Positions 6,543-6,990 of a stretch of DNA of 6,990 nucleotides are shown here, piece after piece. Origin of the DNA: Gammaproteobacteria bacterium (lineage in GTDB: Bacteria > Pseudomonadota > Gammaproteobacteria > SZUA-140); contig JALSHQ010000009.1 in assembly GCA_026982145.1 (NCBI GenBank), positions 1 to 6,990 of the forward strand, written 5' to 3'. Position 1 is the first letter of the stretch; the number at the start of each line of letters is the position of its first letter. The position numbers were made by a program, and so were the translations under genes. A model generated the notes under the pieces. The model had not been told where the DNA came from and ran no database searches. It saw only the letters and a program-made list of their open reading frames with translations.

Positions 6543-6990
6543 CTAAAAGCTAAAGCTTATTTCGCCATAATAACTCCGGCTCGCCATGGGGTAATCCCCC
6601 GCGATGACCGCCCCTTGCGAGTTGGCGGGGTTATATGTGGTTGGCTCTCTAGCATCTTCATCAAATAGATTTCTTACAGAAAAAGTGAAGTCCATATTAG
6701 GCAGCAGTTGGCGGCGCCTGAGCGTGAGGTCAACAATCGTGTAGTCTGAAATTTCAGCCCTTGGGTCACCCACCGCGCGCTTGCGGTCTGCTATCCATTT
6801 CGCCTGTGCCCCCAGAAACCAGAGCGGCTGAAAACTCCAGTTTACATTGGCATAAACTTGTTGTTGCGGGGCATTGGGCACATCGGCTCCGGTCATACCA
6901 TCTTCAGCATTTTGAAAGGCGTAAAACCCTCTCAATTGTAATTTTGAATTAACATGCCAATTTCCTTCAAGTTCAAAACCACGCCCCTTT
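6543..6990 (-). CDS. TonB-dependent outer-membrane receptor, C-terminal part (5' end outside window)
   Basis: This is the last 148 residues of an outer-membrane beta-barrel that imports a ligand (iron-siderophore, cobalamin or similar) using energy from TonB-ExbBD. The frame is open from the right edge, begins KGRGFELEGNW and ends at TAG 6545-6543. Supporting features are alternating barrel strands (KLQLRGFYAFQNAE; QVYANVNWSFQ; LWFLGAQAKWIADRK), the late family motif VRNLFDEDAREPTTY, and the closing segment SRSYYGEISFSF, whose terminal Phe is the usual recognition signal for the BAM assembly machinery. The N-terminal plug and TonB box lie outside the window, so the ligand cannot be inferred. 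A TTG at 6935 inside the open frame is not a real start, because receptor-like sequence continues upstream of it. The gene points the same way as prfC but is separated by 262 nt, so it is probably a separate unit. No clear terminator follows it. Confidence 0.9.
   Translation of the reverse strand, partial: KGRGFELEGNWHVNSKLQLRGFYAFQNAEDGMTGADVPNAPQQQVYANVNWSFQPLWFLGAQAKWIADRKRAVGDPRAEISDYTIVDLTLRRRQLLPNMDFTFSVRNLFDEDAREPTTYNPANSQGAVIAGDYPMASRSYYGEISFSF

Noticed and set aside
1..6990. CRISPR array, toxin-antitoxin pair, defence system or phage genes.
   Set aside because: No regularly spaced repeats, and no gene of these families on either strand; the only mobile element sequence is the transposase remnant.

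Overview
The window looks like a piece of a gammaproteobacterial chromosome. This rests on a DnaE-type (E. coli-like) replicative polymerase of 1151 aa, an RNase HII gene directly ahead of it, a release factor 3 of E. coli length, and an outer-membrane TonB-dependent receptor, which implies a Gram-negative envelope. The genus cannot be fixed from the sequence alone. Every gene lies on the minus strand, so transcription runs from the right edge to the left.

Layout, in the direction of transcription. (1) 6990-6543: the last 148 codons of a TonB-dependent receptor, cut by the right edge. (2) 6542-6281: a 262-nt intergenic region with a good sigma70-type -10 box beside a short palindrome, a second weaker promoter candidate, and the prfC ribosome binding site. 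(3) 6280-4694: prfC, peptide chain release factor 3. (4) 4691-4107: rnhB, ribonuclease HII, starting 2 nt after the prfC stop codon. (5) 4106-4025: an 82-nt gap with a perfect 7-bp hairpin and a sequence resembling the 3' tail of 16S rRNA. (6) 4024-569: dnaE, DNA polymerase III alpha subunit. (7) 507-1: a decayed IS5-like transposase that begins about 60 nt after dnaE and runs off the left edge.

prfC, rnhB and dnaE probably form one transcription unit. prfC and rnhB are almost certainly co-transcribed and probably translationally coupled. The unit joins translation termination (RF3), removal of ribonucleotides and RNA primers from DNA (RNase HII), and chromosome replication (Pol III alpha). 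The rnhB-dnaE pair is the classical gammaproteobacterial arrangement, but the usual flanks (lpxB before, accA after) are absent: prfC stands in front and a transposase remnant behind. This suggests a local rearrangement.

The three core genes are intact and carry all the catalytic motifs I could check. I see no sign of a new defence, mobile or biosynthetic system. The points worth a second look are modest: gene order, the prfC leader, the rnhB-dnaE spacer, a half-degenerate PHP metal site in DnaE, and the decayed transposase.
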